Assembly (NCBI GenBank): GCA_963704535.1
Contig: OY969916.1
Coordinates: forward strand, 7,316,001 to 7,380,000
Origin: G963704535 sp963704535
Lineage (GTDB): Bacteria; Chloroflexota; Chloroflexia; Chloroflexales; Roseiflexaceae
Length of the DNA: 64,000 nucleotides
Direction: 5' to 3'
Both the position numbers and the translations under genes were made by a program. The notes under the pieces are model-generated. The model worked only from the letters and a program-made list of their open reading frames with translations, was not told the origin of the DNA and searched no databases. Positions 53,714 through 62,757 of the stretch are shown piece by piece. Every line of letters starts with the position of its first letter. Position 1 is the stretch's first letter.

Positions 53714-54370
53714 TTATTGTTGCGTGGGCCATCGTCGCGCATAGAGCGAGACCTGCCACGGGCCGGCGTTCCGTACCAGGCGCTGCTCCAGCCCGTGACG
53801 CCGCACCAGGGCGTCCACGGCGGCGGTCGGGTGCTTGAAGATGCGGAAGGGCGTGCGCTGGAGCCACAGCGCGAGGTTCTCCACCATGATCCCAGCTCCG
53901 ACCCACCAGGTATCGCGCGGGTAGACCAGGCCGTAGAGCCGCCGGGCCTTGGCCGCTGACGCGCTGACCAGCGCCGGCATATCGTGGTAGCAGCAGATCA
54001 CCCGGTCGAGGGTCACGATGTCGGCCGGCTCGATCTCGGCGGCCTGCTCGACGAAGTTGCCGTGGACGTAGCGTACCCGGTCGCCGACGCCCTGCCGCTG
54101 GCCTTCTTCCCGTGCGGCATCCAGATAGGCGCCGGCGGCATCCACGTCGACGGCGCCAGTTGCGCCGGCGTTGAGCAGCGCGTGCTGAATCGCGCCCACG
54201 CCCCCGCCGATGTCGAGCAGTGTCAGCCCGCCCGCGCCCTCGGCCAGCAGCGCGTCCAGCAGGATGCGGGTGGAACGCTCGGGACCATGCCGCCGGTAGC
54301 GCGCGAGCTTGCGGGCGGCCTCGCGCCGGTCGAACTGCGACTCGATACCGCGGCACTGACAGCAGTTCAC
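53714..54370 (-). CDS. Class I SAM-dependent methyltransferase
   Basis: A 218-residue protein. The start MNCCQCRGIESQFDRREAAR has a Cys cluster (CCQC) and the family's F-D-R-R segment. Motif I is LLDIGGGVGAIQHALL (near 49-64), followed by an acidic strand end (VDVDAAGAYLDAA) and the motif VTLDRVICCYHDMPAL (near 117-132). The layout resembles magnesium-protoporphyrin O-methyltransferase relatives, but no bch genes are nearby, so the substrate is unknown. It is divergent from the DNA methylase with a gap of about 60 bp or more. Confidence 0.88.
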   Translation of the reverse strand: MNCCQCRGIESQFDRREAARKLARYRRHGPERSTRILLDALLAEGAGGLTLLDIGGGVGAIQHALLNAGATGAVDVDAAGAYLDAAREEGQRQGVGDRVRYVHGNFVEQAAEIEPADIVTLDRVICCYHDMPALVSASAAKARRLYGLVYPRDTWWVGAGIMVENLALWLQRTPFRIFKHPTAAVDALVRRHGLEQRLVRNAGPWQVSLYARRWPTQQ

Positions 54371-54432
54371 GCTGCACCTCCTGAGACTTCGCGCAGTAGT
54401 GCTTCCGGCAGCGACTTAATAACATTCATGGA

Positions 54433-57135
54433 ATGGTAACTTGGCTTAATTTCTTTGCTCCCGGCTATAGTGTACCACGGGTTCGACATAGGTTGACTAT
54501 CCGGCTCACATGTTCTACAATAACAAAGTCCCTCGGAGATGTTGCCGATGAGGTCGTGACCGTGAACGCCATATATACAGCAACAGAGTTGCTTGCAATA
54601 ACGCGCAACGGACTACACGACATCGGCTACCGCAACGAGCTCCTTCGGGAAAACTACCCCTTTGCGGATGTCCTTGACGAATCAACCCCTACCCGCCGCA
54701 TTTTGTTGGCTGCCTTCGCCCAGGAACCACCATCCTATCGCAGCGCCTGCTTTGGCGTGGTCGTGCTTGATCATTACAGTCCAGACGCTCTTCAGCAATA
54801 TCGTGCCCTCGGCGCCCCTCAACTCCTGGTGCTGTCCCCTGCGAGTAGTGCTGTGCGTCGCTGGCGTATGACGGCGGGCGAGCCCGCCTTCATCGAGAGG
54901 ATCGCGCCAGAGCACCTCCGCGCCGCCTTTCAGGCCAACCGAAACGATTGGAACCCCGACACGGTCCTGCGTGCAAAGTCAATTGGCTTCGCCCGTGGCT
55001 CCGTCCAACTCGACTTTTTTGATACAGGCTTGCTTCCCACCTTGGAGGGAGTGACCCACAAGAAACTCGATCAGTTGCTCCGCGATGTACTTGCTACCAG
55101 TAAGACGATCTACGCTGAGCATCACGACGGCGGCCCTGATTACCAGGCCCTATTCCGCCTGATCTTCCGTTTTATCGCGTCGAAGATGCTTGCGGATCGT
55201 GGCTACCATGGTGACGACTGGCTACACCCTGATCCCCAACGTGTCATCACCGCAGTCGACTCGTTCTACTTTCGGCAGGCTCCCGATGAAACCCTGCTCC
55301 AGGATCGGTCGGTTCAGCGCGCCGCGTGGGACAAAATTCGCAATGCCTTTCTCTTTCAGAATCTTTCAGTCGAGGCGCTGGCCTACGTCTACGAGAACAC
55401 CCTCGTCAGTGACCGCAGCCGCCAGCTCTATGATACTCATGCAACCCCACCGCAGATCGCCGAGTATGTTGTCCAGCAGTTGCCATTTGATGATCTTCCA
55501 CAGCACGAGCGCCATGTCTTTGAGCCCTTCGCGGGGCATGCGCCATTCCTCATTGCTGCTCTAGGTCGGCTCCGCACGTTGCTTCCTGCAACGATGGGCA
55601 CGAACGAGCGGCATGACTACTTCGTGCGTATGTTGAGTGGAATGGAGCTTGACGCCTTTGCTCGCGAAGTGGCCCGCTACTCCCTGATCTTGGCCGACTA
55701 CCCCAACCCTGATGGCTGGGACATTGCCCAAGCGGATGTCTTTACGTCGCCGCGCACCGATGACTATCTACAGCGAGCGAAAATCGTGCTCTGTAACCCG
55801 CCGTTCAGCGATATGCCGGAACGCAGTGCGCAGAGTCCCAATCGAATAGGCGCGGCGAAACGGGCCGTCGAGGCCCTAAATCGGGTGATGCGGCACCCGC
55901 CCGTCCAGCTCGGCTTCGTGTTGCCGAAGGTCTTCGTGAGCGGCCAGGAGTACCGCGATGCACGACGACGACTTGCAGCGACATACCAGGAGATCGATAT
56001 TGTCGCGCTCCCGGATACTGTCTTCCAATACTCAGATGTGGAGACGGCCCTCCTGATCGCCCACGGCATCCGCACAAGCAGCCCACAGCGTCGTGTTGCC
56101 TCTGTCGCCAAGCAAGATTACGAGCAATTTCTTCAAACCGGTGCCCCTACCTGGCGTGAGGAACTGCCGTCTGAACTTATTGACACCAGGGGCTATCCCG
56201 TCTTCTGGCGTACACCGCTCTGGCGCGTATGGGATGCTCTGGAGCGACTGCCTCGACTTGGCGACATTGCAGAGGTTCATCGTGGTATCGAATACCGCAT
56301 TTCAATGCGCACTCATCAGGAAGAGCTTGTAAGTAGCGAACCAAAGCCGGGATTTGCTGCCGGCCTGGTTAACGTCAAGGGGGGTTTTGAGCCTTTCTTT
56401 ATTAGCGCATCTGTGTTTTTGAACATTGATCCGTCAGTAATGCAATATAAAGCTTACAAATTACCCTGGGATCAACCTAAAGTAATTGCAAATGCTGCAC
56501 GTCATAGAGTTGGCCTTTGGACGATTGCCGCTGCCACTGATACGCAGGGGCTCGTCTGTTATCAAAACTTCCATGGCGTCTGGCCCACTGCACATCTACC
56601 TCTTGAGGTGATGGCGGCAGTGATAAACGGCCCGGTTGCTAATGCTTTCATTAGTCCGCTGCGCACGTCGCGCCATAACCAAGTAAATGCTGTCGAGCAA
56701 ATTCCAGTTCCGACGTTCACACAGAGTCAGATCCAGACGATTGTCATACTCGTAAACCACTACCAGTCATTCCGCACTCAATGGCTCGAACACCCTGAGC
56801 GTGCTGAAGAGTTCGAGATGGCTTGCCGCGAGACATTAGCGAAGATTGATGCTGAGGTGCTCACTGCTTACGATCTGCCACCGCGGTTCGAGAAACAGTT
56901 GCTAGACACGTTCGCTGGTCACCAGCGTCCCGGCCCAGTGCGCTTCACCGGCTACTACCCACCGGGTTTTCCCCCGGCGATCCCGTGGCGCGTCTTTATC
57001 TCACAGGGATTTCAATCCTCTGTCGCCCGCTCTACGATCGCTCGCTTGCCTGTGCTCAACGATCCGGTGATCTCCGCAGCGGTACGCGATCTCGACGAAA
57101 CTTCAGACGACAATGACATCGACGCCGACACCTGA
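54433..57135 (+). CDS. N6-adenine DNA methyltransferase (Type I/IIG-like)
   Basis: Up to 900 residues. The true start may be GTG 54562 (VNAIYTATELLAITRNG), which has GAGG 8 nt upstream; the first 43 codons look less conserved. A helical N-terminal part (near 45-330) is followed by the SAM-binding motif HVFEPFAGHAPFLIAALG (near 360) and catalytic IVLCNPPFSD (NPPF at 455-458). The last 300 residues resemble a target-recognition domain (RLGDIAEVHRGIEYR; NQVNAVEQIPVPTF). No nuclease or helicase domain is fused. The end overlaps the PIN gene by 23 bp, so the two are co-translated. It is probably part of a restriction- or BREX-like defence pair. Confidence 0.88.
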   Translation: MVTWLNFFAPGYSVPRVRHRLTIRLTCSTITKSLGDVADEVVTVNAIYTATELLAITRNGLHDIGYRNELLRENYPFADVLDESTPTRRILLAAFAQEPPSYRSACFGVVVLDHYSPDALQQYRALGAPQLLVLSPASSAVRRWRMTAGEPAFIERIAPEHLRAAFQANRNDWNPDTVLRAKSIGFARGSVQLDFFDTGLLPTLEGVTHKKLDQLLRDVLATSKTIYAEHHDGGPDYQALFRLIFRFIASKMLADRGYHGDDWLHPDPQRVITAVDSFYFRQAPDETLLQDRSVQRAAWDKIRNAFLFQNLSVEALAYVYENTLVSDRSRQLYDTHATPPQIAEYVVQQLPFDDLPQHERHVFEPFAGHAPFLIAALGRLRTLLPATMGTNERHDYFVRMLSGMELDAFAREVARYSLILADYPNPDGWDIAQADVFTSPRTDDYLQRAKIVLCNPPFSDMPERSAQSPNRIGAAKRAVEALNRVMRHPPVQLGFVLPKVFVSGQEYRDARRRLAATYQEIDIVALPDTVFQYSDVETALLIAHGIRTSSPQRRVASVAKQDYEQFLQTGAPTWREELPSELIDTRGYPVFWRTPLWRVWDALERLPRLGDIAEVHRGIEYRISMRTHQEELVSSEPKPGFAAGLVNVKGGFEPFFISASVFLNIDPSVMQYKAYKLPWDQPKVIANAARHRVGLWTIAAATDTQGLVCYQNFHGVWPTAHLPLEVMAAVINGPVANAFISPLRTSRHNQVNAVEQIPVPTFTQSQIQTIVILVNHYQSFRTQWLEHPERAEEFEMACRETLAKIDAEVLTAYDLPPRFEKQLLDTFAGHQRPGPVRFTGYYPPGFPPAIPWRVFISQGFQSSVARSTIARLPVLNDPVISAAVRDLDETSDDNDIDADT

Positions 57136-57673
57136 CGCCTATCTGCTCGACACCTCAGTAGCCAGCATTGCATGGGATGGGGGCAACAAGGATCACGCGC
57201 TGATCCGAGGGCGTCTGGCTGCCCTTGGAGATAGTACGATAACTGTTTGTGCTATATCTATCGGTGAAGTAGCGTATGGCCTTGACATTACCGAGGGTGC
57301 TGACCTAAGCCGGCACCGGGCGGTGCGCGATGCAATGGAGACGTATTTTGTTTGGCCCGTGGACAAAGATACGTGCCAATACTACGGTGTGTTACGTGGT
57401 AAGCTCTTCCGCGACTACTCACCCCTTGACAAACGCGGACGAATAAAGGCCAAGCGCCCTGAAGAGTTACGCGATACTACAAGTGCTCTCGAGCTTGGTA
57501 TCCAGGAGAATGATCTCTGGATCGTGAGCATTGCTGTTCAATACGACCTACACCTCATCACTCGCGACGGTGGCGGAGGTATGCAACGCATTCTAGAAAT
57601 CGCAAAAGAGAAGTTCAACTACGACCGTGCCGAACTCTGGAAGATATCACCATCTCCACCTAATGTAACATAG
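57113..57673 (+). CDS. PIN-domain nuclease coupled to the DNA methylase
   Basis: A 186-residue PIN protein. The acidic residues are present: Asp13 (AYLLDTSVAS), Glu52 (ISIGEVAYGL), Asp134 (QENDLWIVSIA) and Asp152 (LITRDGGG). This is VapC-like in fold but about 50 residues longer than usual, with a basic insert PLDKRGRIKAKRPEELRDTT (105-124) that could touch nucleic acid. There is no separate antitoxin gene; the start lies inside the methylase gene. The overlap suggests the methylase is its partner. Whether it cuts RNA or unmodified DNA cannot be told. Confidence 0.9.
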   Translation: MTSTPTPDAYLLDTSVASIAWDGGNKDHALIRGRLAALGDSTITVCAISIGEVAYGLDITEGADLSRHRAVRDAMETYFVWPVDKDTCQYYGVLRGKLFRDYSPLDKRGRIKAKRPEELRDTTSALELGIQENDLWIVSIAVQYDLHLITRDGGGGMQRILEIAKEKFNYDRAELWKISPSPPNVT

Positions 57674-57696
57674 AGGTTCAGCTTAACCGTATCACG

Positions 57697-57721
57697 AGCC
57701 CCGGTGATGTTCACCGGGGCT
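57697..57721 (+). terminator. Hairpin terminator
   Basis: AGCCCCGGTGA, loop TGT, and the exact complement. It lies 24 bp after the PIN stop and before the converging glucanase gene; there is no T-tract on either side. Confidence 0.75.
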
Positions 57722-57810
57722 ACTCGTTGGCTTATAAGAGATCGCTATGTTTCTTGAAACCTTTTACTATACTGTTGAGCGGGCGGTTTCACCTGCGCCC
57801 GGCTACCCGG

Positions 57811-60435
57811 CTATGACGAAACCGTGCAGGCGATCCCATTCAGCGTGAAGCTGGTAGGGTTCGTATTTGCCCCGCTCCAGTCGGCTAGGAACCCGAATGT
57901 GACCGTGCCGCCCGCAGCGATCGTGCCGTTCCAGTGCTCGTTTTGGGCGGTGACTGCGGCGCCGCTCTGGGTGTGGGTCGCATTCCAGATCGTCGTGATC
58001 GTCTGCCCATTGGCGAAGGACCACTCCAGCGTCCAGCCGTCGATCGCGCTGGTCCCCGTGTTGGCGATCGTGATATCGCCCTGGAAACCGTCCTCCCACT
58101 CGCCGGCCTTGGTGTAGTTGACATCGCAGGTGTCCGGCGCAGGTATCCGCGTGGCGGTCGGCGTCGGCGTGATGGTCGGCGTGGCTGTGGCCGTCGGCGT
58201 CTTTGTCACGGTCGGCGTGCGGGTGGTGGTCGGCGTGCGCGTCAGGGTCGGCGTCTTGGTCGCGGTCGGTGGGTCGGTGCGCAGCACAATGTGGTAGGCC
58301 GTCAGCGGCGGGATGGCGTAGGTGAAGCTATTGCCGCTGATGCCGCTGATCGGGGCGGCCTGGAAGATCCGCGACGTATACTGGTTGAAGCCCCAGACCG
58401 AGCCGCTGGCGTACTGCTTGTTGCCGGCAATGTTGAACGTGCCGGCGAGCGTTTCGGTAAACGTCTTGTTGAGCAGGATGATGTGCAGCTCGCTGTTATC
58501 GGCGTTCACCGAGGTGTAGACCGAGCTTTTCTGGTTATTCGAGGTCGTGGCCCGGACGTGGGTGTCCTCAAACGTGCTGTGGTTGCCGTCGTAGTCGCGG
58601 TAGAGCCGGTAGGCGGCGGCGGTGTAGGTCGGGTCGTAGCTGGCGTCCTCGTTCCAGAAATGGGCTGCATACACATCGTGGCGCCCGAAGATGCCCAGCA
58701 CATCGGCGGTGGCAATGCCACCGGAGATATGGTGGTCGCCGCCGTAGTCGAACTCGGTGAAGGCCAGCTTGGTGTCGGGGTAGTGCCCGTCGATCGACCC
58801 CTGTAGCTCCGGGATCAGTGGGAGGAAGTCGGCGTAGTATGCTCCGATCCAGCTATCCTCGGTGTACGTTGGATCCCACAGCGTGCGCGGGGCTTGCATG
58901 CGCGCCTGCTGGACGGCGAGGTCGCCCTTCCCGACATGCCCGGTGACGATGCGCCGGTTCCCGCCCCTGGCTTCCGGGTACCAGTGGACATCCAGCACGT
59001 CGAGCAGCCGCTGTCCGGGGGCCGGCTCGGCCTGGCGCAGCTCGTCCAGATAGTAGTCGATGAACCATTTCTGACTGGAGAGTTGCTCGGTGGCGAGGTC
59101 GGGCGCGCCCTGGAGCGTGCGGAACTCCTCAAAGCCATAGGCAGCGGGGCCAAACACCTCGGCGCCCGGATCGACCGCTTTGACCGCCTGTGCCAGCGCG
59201 ATCGAGCGGCTCACCAGCCCGGCGTAGGTCAATTGGGCCGGGTGCTCCGGGTCGGGGCCGGGCATGATGCGTGGGTGGGTGCTGGGCCACAGCGCCGGCT
59301 CGTTGTCGAGCGAATAGCCGCGCACGCCGAGCGCGCTGCTGGCAGGGCCATACTCGCGCACCAGGTAGTCGACGAACTCGTCCATGTAGACTGCGTTGTC
59401 GTTCGGGTCGGGGCTGGGATCGAAGGGCGCGCCCTGGGCCGGGACCACCGGCACCCAGCGGCTGGAGGGCGCGGCCTCGCTCACGCCGACCCCGCCGTTC
59501 TTATCCTTCGCCACGTACCCAGCCATCTGCACCGTCAGTAGCGAGTAGGCGTCCTGGGCGATCGACTTGTCGTGGAAGTTCGTGTAGGCGGCGGCCGGCT
59601 GGCTGTCGCACGCTGTCATGGGAACCTGCTGTGACCAGCACATGAAGGCGTCGCTGGAATGAATATAGGTGTCGCTGCCGCCGTTGGAGGCGTTGTTCTC
59701 CCAGTTGTAGCTGGTGGTGCGGTTGCCGCCCAGGCGGCGCGCCGGCAGCCGATCGACATCACGGAAGTCCATGTTGGAGCCGTAGATATACGGGCTGATC
59801 GCGTGGCGGTCGGCGCCGGTGTCGATCGCGAGCGTGAGTGTGCCGCTGGGCGCCGGAGCGGGCTGCTGGGTGGCGAAGCCGAGCTGAATGCTGTCGAGGT
59901 AGTAGACCGGCTGGGCTGTTTGGTCGCTCTTATTCTCGAACTTGATCCAGGCCAGGTTGTAGTTGGTGGTGCCAAGCTCGGCCAGGTTGATCTCGTAGTG
60001 GGTCCAGGTGTTGGCTGCCAGTGGCGGCAGGACGTAGCCGACGCTTTCGTAGGGGTGATTGTATGGTGGGGTGCCGACCAGCCGGATGCGGATCTCCTGG
60101 CCGCCGGTCGAGCCGCCATGGACCCAGAACCTGATCACCTCGTAGGCGTCCCAGGCCAGCGGCTGGGATGCCTTCAAGTAGAGCGCGCCGTTGGGGGCCG
60201 TATGGGTGATCGCCAGGGACGCGGCGCCGTCGTGAACCGGGGCGCTGTTGTTGAACACGGCGTTGGTCCCCGACTCCTGGCTCTGCCAGCCGCCGGCGAG
60301 GCTGTCGGTATACAGATCAAGGTTTGCCATCGCCTGCGCGCGCGGCGACTGCACTCCTCCCAGCAATGTGCTCAACGCGACGCCGACGATGGCGATGATC
60401 GTGATGACATGAACAGGTATAACTTTGCGACTCAC
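57811..60435 (-). CDS. Secreted GH44 beta-glucanase with CBM2
   Basis: An 874-residue enzyme. A signal peptide (about 1-35, ITIIAIVGVALSTLLGG) is followed by a beta-sandwich carbohydrate-binding-like domain (40-190) and a GH44 catalytic domain (about 205-735). The acid/base is Glu379 (YSLDNEPALWP) and the nucleophile Glu561 (FTEFDYGGDHHISGG). A Thr/Pro linker (TPTLTRTPTTTRTPTVTKTP) leads to a C-terminal CBM2 (about 775-874; GWTLEWSFANGQTITTIWN). GH44 enzymes cut cellulose, xyloglucan or carboxymethylcellulose. It is monocistronic and presumably extracellular, pointing with the amylases to a plant-polymer-degrading lifestyle. Confidence 0.93.
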   Translation of the reverse strand: MSRKVIPVHVITIIAIVGVALSTLLGGVQSPRAQAMANLDLYTDSLAGGWQSQESGTNAVFNNSAPVHDGAASLAITHTAPNGALYLKASQPLAWDAYEVIRFWVHGGSTGGQEIRIRLVGTPPYNHPYESVGYVLPPLAANTWTHYEINLAELGTTNYNLAWIKFENKSDQTAQPVYYLDSIQLGFATQQPAPAPSGTLTLAIDTGADRHAISPYIYGSNMDFRDVDRLPARRLGGNRTTSYNWENNASNGGSDTYIHSSDAFMCWSQQVPMTACDSQPAAAYTNFHDKSIAQDAYSLLTVQMAGYVAKDKNGGVGVSEAAPSSRWVPVVPAQGAPFDPSPDPNDNAVYMDEFVDYLVREYGPASSALGVRGYSLDNEPALWPSTHPRIMPGPDPEHPAQLTYAGLVSRSIALAQAVKAVDPGAEVFGPAAYGFEEFRTLQGAPDLATEQLSSQKWFIDYYLDELRQAEPAPGQRLLDVLDVHWYPEARGGNRRIVTGHVGKGDLAVQQARMQAPRTLWDPTYTEDSWIGAYYADFLPLIPELQGSIDGHYPDTKLAFTEFDYGGDHHISGGIATADVLGIFGRHDVYAAHFWNEDASYDPTYTAAAYRLYRDYDGNHSTFEDTHVRATTSNNQKSSVYTSVNADNSELHIILLNKTFTETLAGTFNIAGNKQYASGSVWGFNQYTSRIFQAAPISGISGNSFTYAIPPLTAYHIVLRTDPPTATKTPTLTRTPTTTRTPTVTKTPTATATPTITPTPTATRIPAPDTCDVNYTKAGEWEDGFQGDITIANTGTSAIDGWTLEWSFANGQTITTIWNATHTQSGAAVTAQNEHWNGTIAAGGTVTFGFLADWSGANTNPTSFTLNGIACTVSS

Positions 60436-60678
60436 GGATGTTTCCTTCGGGGCGGAAGCCCACCAGCTTGAGCGGCTTTAGACGATTGGAAGAGGTTTCA
60501 GGTGACTTTCCCGTGTCGTAGCATAGCCGGACAAGCGGCGCCACACATCGCCCGAACGGGCCATATGCGATCGGGACCTTGGTCGGGGGGGTGATCCGGC
60601 GCACGGCGTATATCGGCGGTCCAGATGCTCAGTCTATCGGTGGAGTGGGGCCGTGCTGGGGGAGAGGGCGTGTGGCGC

Positions 60679-61080
60679 TCAGGAAGCGGTCGGAACCGCG
60701 CTCCCGGCGACCTTGGTCCCGCAGCGCCCGCAGAACTTGGAGCCGGGGCGCACCGGGGTCTCGCAGGTGGGGCAGGCAGTGGGGCGGGGCGCGGAGTAGC
60801 GCAGCGACGCCGGCCCGATGCTGATCCGGTCGCCGTCGTTGAGCCGCACCGGCTCATCCTGGACCGCCGGGACGCCATTGACGAACGTCCCGTTGGTGCT
60901 GCCCAGATCAAGCAGGAACACGCCCTCCGGTTGCGCCAGCAGCATCGCGTGGCAGCGCGAGATGTCGTCGTCGGCCAGCACAATGTCATTCTCGGCCGTG
61001 CGGCCGATCGTCAGGGTGCCGGTCAGCTCGACAATGTGCTCACGGCGGCCGAACTCGTTGATCAGTACGTTCCCGAACAT
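60679..61080 (-). CDS. FHA-domain protein with C-terminal zinc ribbon
   Basis: A 133-residue protein. The FHA fold spans about 3-90, with GRTAENDIVL (the phosphothreonine-contacting Arg), SRCHAML and DLGSTNGTFVNG. The end has two CxxC pairs (CPTCETPVRPGSKFCGRCG), a zinc ribbon. It binds phosphothreonine peptides, probably made by PASTA-type kinases such as the one at 21600. The typical His after Ser in SRxH is present. No other domain. Confidence 0.93.
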   Translation of the reverse strand: MFGNVLINEFGRREHIVELTGTLTIGRTAENDIVLADDDISRCHAMLLAQPEGVFLLDLGSTNGTFVNGVPAVQDEPVRLNDGDRISIGPASLRYSAPRPTACPTCETPVRPGSKFCGRCGTKVAGSAVPTAS

Positions 61081-61094
61081 CGCGGCTCACGTTC

Positions 61095-61160
61095 GGAGAT
61101 TGGAGATTGGAGATTGGAGATTGGAGATTGCACAACGACAATCTCCAATCTCCAATCTCC
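61095..61160. repeat. Heptanucleotide (GGAGATT) inverted repeat
   Basis: Five GGAGATT units face three AATCTCC units across CACAACGAC. Hairpin upstream of the FHA gene and downstream of hemW. A second such array is at 62635. Confidence 0.87.
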
Positions 61161-61163
61161 CTT

Positions 61164-61231
61164 AGAGGCTGTGGTGGAAAGGGGTTCTTGAGGGGCGGCT
61201 CCCTCAAACTCCCCCTTTTCAGACAGCCTCT
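61164..61231 (-). repeat. PAL-A palindromic element, copy 10
   Basis: The clearest copy: terminal inverted repeats AGAGGCTGT (61164) and ACAGCCTCT (61223) enclose the hairpin GTTCTTGAGGGGCGGCTCCC and CAAACTCCCCC. On the minus strand it begins directly at the hemW stop codon with TGAGAGGCTGTCTGAAAAGG. Confidence 0.87.
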
Positions 61232-62598
61232 CAGACAAAGCGTTCAAATACCTGGTTGCCCAGCATCCGCCCTCGGTCGGTCAGGCGCACGCCGGTGTCG
61301 TCGCGCGCCAGCAACCCCAGCTCGGCCAACTCGGCCAACTGCGGCCCGAAGATCACGTCCATCTCCGCGCCGCAGCGGTCGCGGAAGTGGGCGTAGCTGA
61401 CCCCTACGTTCAGGCGCAGCCCCATAAACATGGTCTCGACTGCCAGGTCGTGCCCGGTCAGTTCGGTGGTCTCGGCGATCGGCGAGGCGCCCGATCGCAT
61501 CTGGCCGATATACGCGTCGATCCCCAGGACGTTGAAGTAGCGGCGCGGAAACAGGTGCCCGTGCGCGCCGGCGCCGCAGGCCAGGTAGTCGGCGTTGAGC
61601 CAGTAGGCCAGGTTGTGATGGCAAGCCCTGGTGGGAATTGAGAATTGAGAATTGAGAATTGAGAATTGAGAATGATCCAACTCCGCCGGTTGGTGGCCGA
61701 TTCTTTGTTCTTTGTCGGGTACCCTCTGGGTGGTTCTTTGTTCTTTGTTCTCGGCCCTGGCCCAGTTCGAGATCTCATACTGGACGTAGCCGGCGGCGCC
61801 CAGGCGTTCGATCGCCAGCTCGTACATTGTGGCGGTGTCGTCGTCGTCGGGTATGCTGACGCGCCCGCCGGTGACCTGGGCGTGCAGCGGCGTCTTCTCC
61901 TCCAGGATCAGCGAGTAGAGCGAGAAATGATCGGTGTCCCAGGTGCCGATCTCGCGCAGCGTCGCGTCCCACTGCTCGACCGTCTGCCCCGGCAGCCCGA
62001 AGATGAAGTCCAGGTTGATATTGTCGAACCCGGCACGCCGGGCGTCGGCATAGCTCGCGCGCGCCTCGGCCGCCGTATGGATGCGCCCCAGCACCTTGAG
62101 CGTCGGGTCGTGTAGGCTCTGGACGCCCATGCTGATGCGGTTCACACCCAGCCCGCGCAGCTCCCGCAGGTAGTCGCGCCCCAGCACCGTGCCGGGATTG
62201 GCCTCGACAGTGACCTCGGCCGCCGCCAGCGGGATCAGCCGGTCGGCGGCGGCCAGCACGCGCTCGATCAGTGGCAGCGGCAGCATGCTCGGCGTGCCGC
62301 CGCCAAGAAAGATCGTTGGCCGCAGGTGATCGCGCACGAGGCCAGGTGAAGGGGCGAAGGGGTGAAAGGGTGAACCCAGGTTCGTCTCCCCCTCTCCCTG
62401 CCCCAGGCCGTCCATCTCCGCGCACAGGGCATCCACATACGCCGCCATCCGATCGTCCATATTGGCGTAGGTGTTGAAGTCGCAGTAGGAGCAGCGCCGG
62501 TGGCAGAACGGGATGTGAATATAGAGATGCTTGACGCCGGCCGTACGGTCGCGCCAGTCCGCCGCTGTCGCGTATTGTTCCTGGAAAAGCTGTATCAT
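61231..62598 (-). CDS. hemW: Radical SAM protein HemW (heme chaperone) with in-frame repeat insertions
   Basis: Codes for 455 residues from ATG 62598; KHLYIHIPFC begins the domain. The 4Fe-4S cluster cysteines are Cys32, Cys36 and Cys39 (CHRRCSYCDF), and the glycine-rich FLGGGTPSML, VTVEANPGT, GVNRISMGVQS and FGLPGQT motifs follow. HemW homologues bind heme and are not true coproporphyrinogen dehydrogenases. Two unusual insertions occur: after DGLGQGEGETN (62340-62400) and between EISNWARA and CHHNLAYWL (61631-61765), the latter coding SQFSILNSQFSI from GAATTGA heptamers and KEQR segments from GTTCTTT heptamers. Both keep the frame, so the protein is probably functional. Confidence 0.92.
   Translation of the reverse strand: MIQLFQEQYATAADWRDRTAGVKHLYIHIPFCHRRCSYCDFNTYANMDDRMAAYVDALCAEMDGLGQGEGETNLGSPFHPFAPSPGLVRDHLRPTIFLGGGTPSMLPLPLIERVLAAADRLIPLAAAEVTVEANPGTVLGRDYLRELRGLGVNRISMGVQSLHDPTLKVLGRIHTAAEARASYADARRAGFDNINLDFIFGLPGQTVEQWDATLREIGTWDTDHFSLYSLILEEKTPLHAQVTGGRVSIPDDDDTATMYELAIERLGAAGYVQYEISNWARAENKEQRTTQRVPDKEQRIGHQPAELDHSQFSILNSQFSIPTRACHHNLAYWLNADYLACGAGAHGHLFPRRYFNVLGIDAYIGQMRSGASPIAETTELTGHDLAVETMFMGLRLNVGVSYAHFRDRCGAEMDVIFGPQLAELAELGLLARDDTGVRLTDRGRMLGNQVFERFV
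61635..61763. repeat. Heptanucleotide repeats inside hemW (GAATTGA and GTTCTTT)
   Basis: Five GAATTGA units start at 61635, 61642, 61649, 61656 and 61663. GTTCTTT-type units follow at 61701-61715 and 61734-61763. They code an extra loop in the protein. Confidence 0.88.
62340..62375. repeat. Heptanucleotide repeats inside hemW (GGGTGAA type)
   Basis: GGTGAAGGGGCGAAGGGGTG and AAAGGGTGAACCC, the same words as the terminator-like repeat at 45244, code a short extra loop SPFHPFAPSPG in HemW. Confidence 0.8.
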
Positions 62599-62634
62599 AG
62601 CTGCCCATGATACCATACTGCGGCGCCGCTGTTG

Positions 62635-62690
62635 AGAGATTGGAGATTAGTCGATCTCCAATCTCCAATCTCCAATCTCTAATCTCTATC
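62635..62690. repeat. Heptanucleotide (GGAGATT) inverted repeat, second array
   Basis: GAGAGATTGGAGATTAGTCG faces AATCTCC units (three) and AATCTCT. It lies in the divergent promoter region between hemW and the VanW-like gene. Confidence 0.83.
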
Positions 62691-62757
62691 GCTTCTACCC
62701 AGAATAGTACAGAATATGATAGGATGATGCGTGACAACGCACAGTGGCAGGTACACG

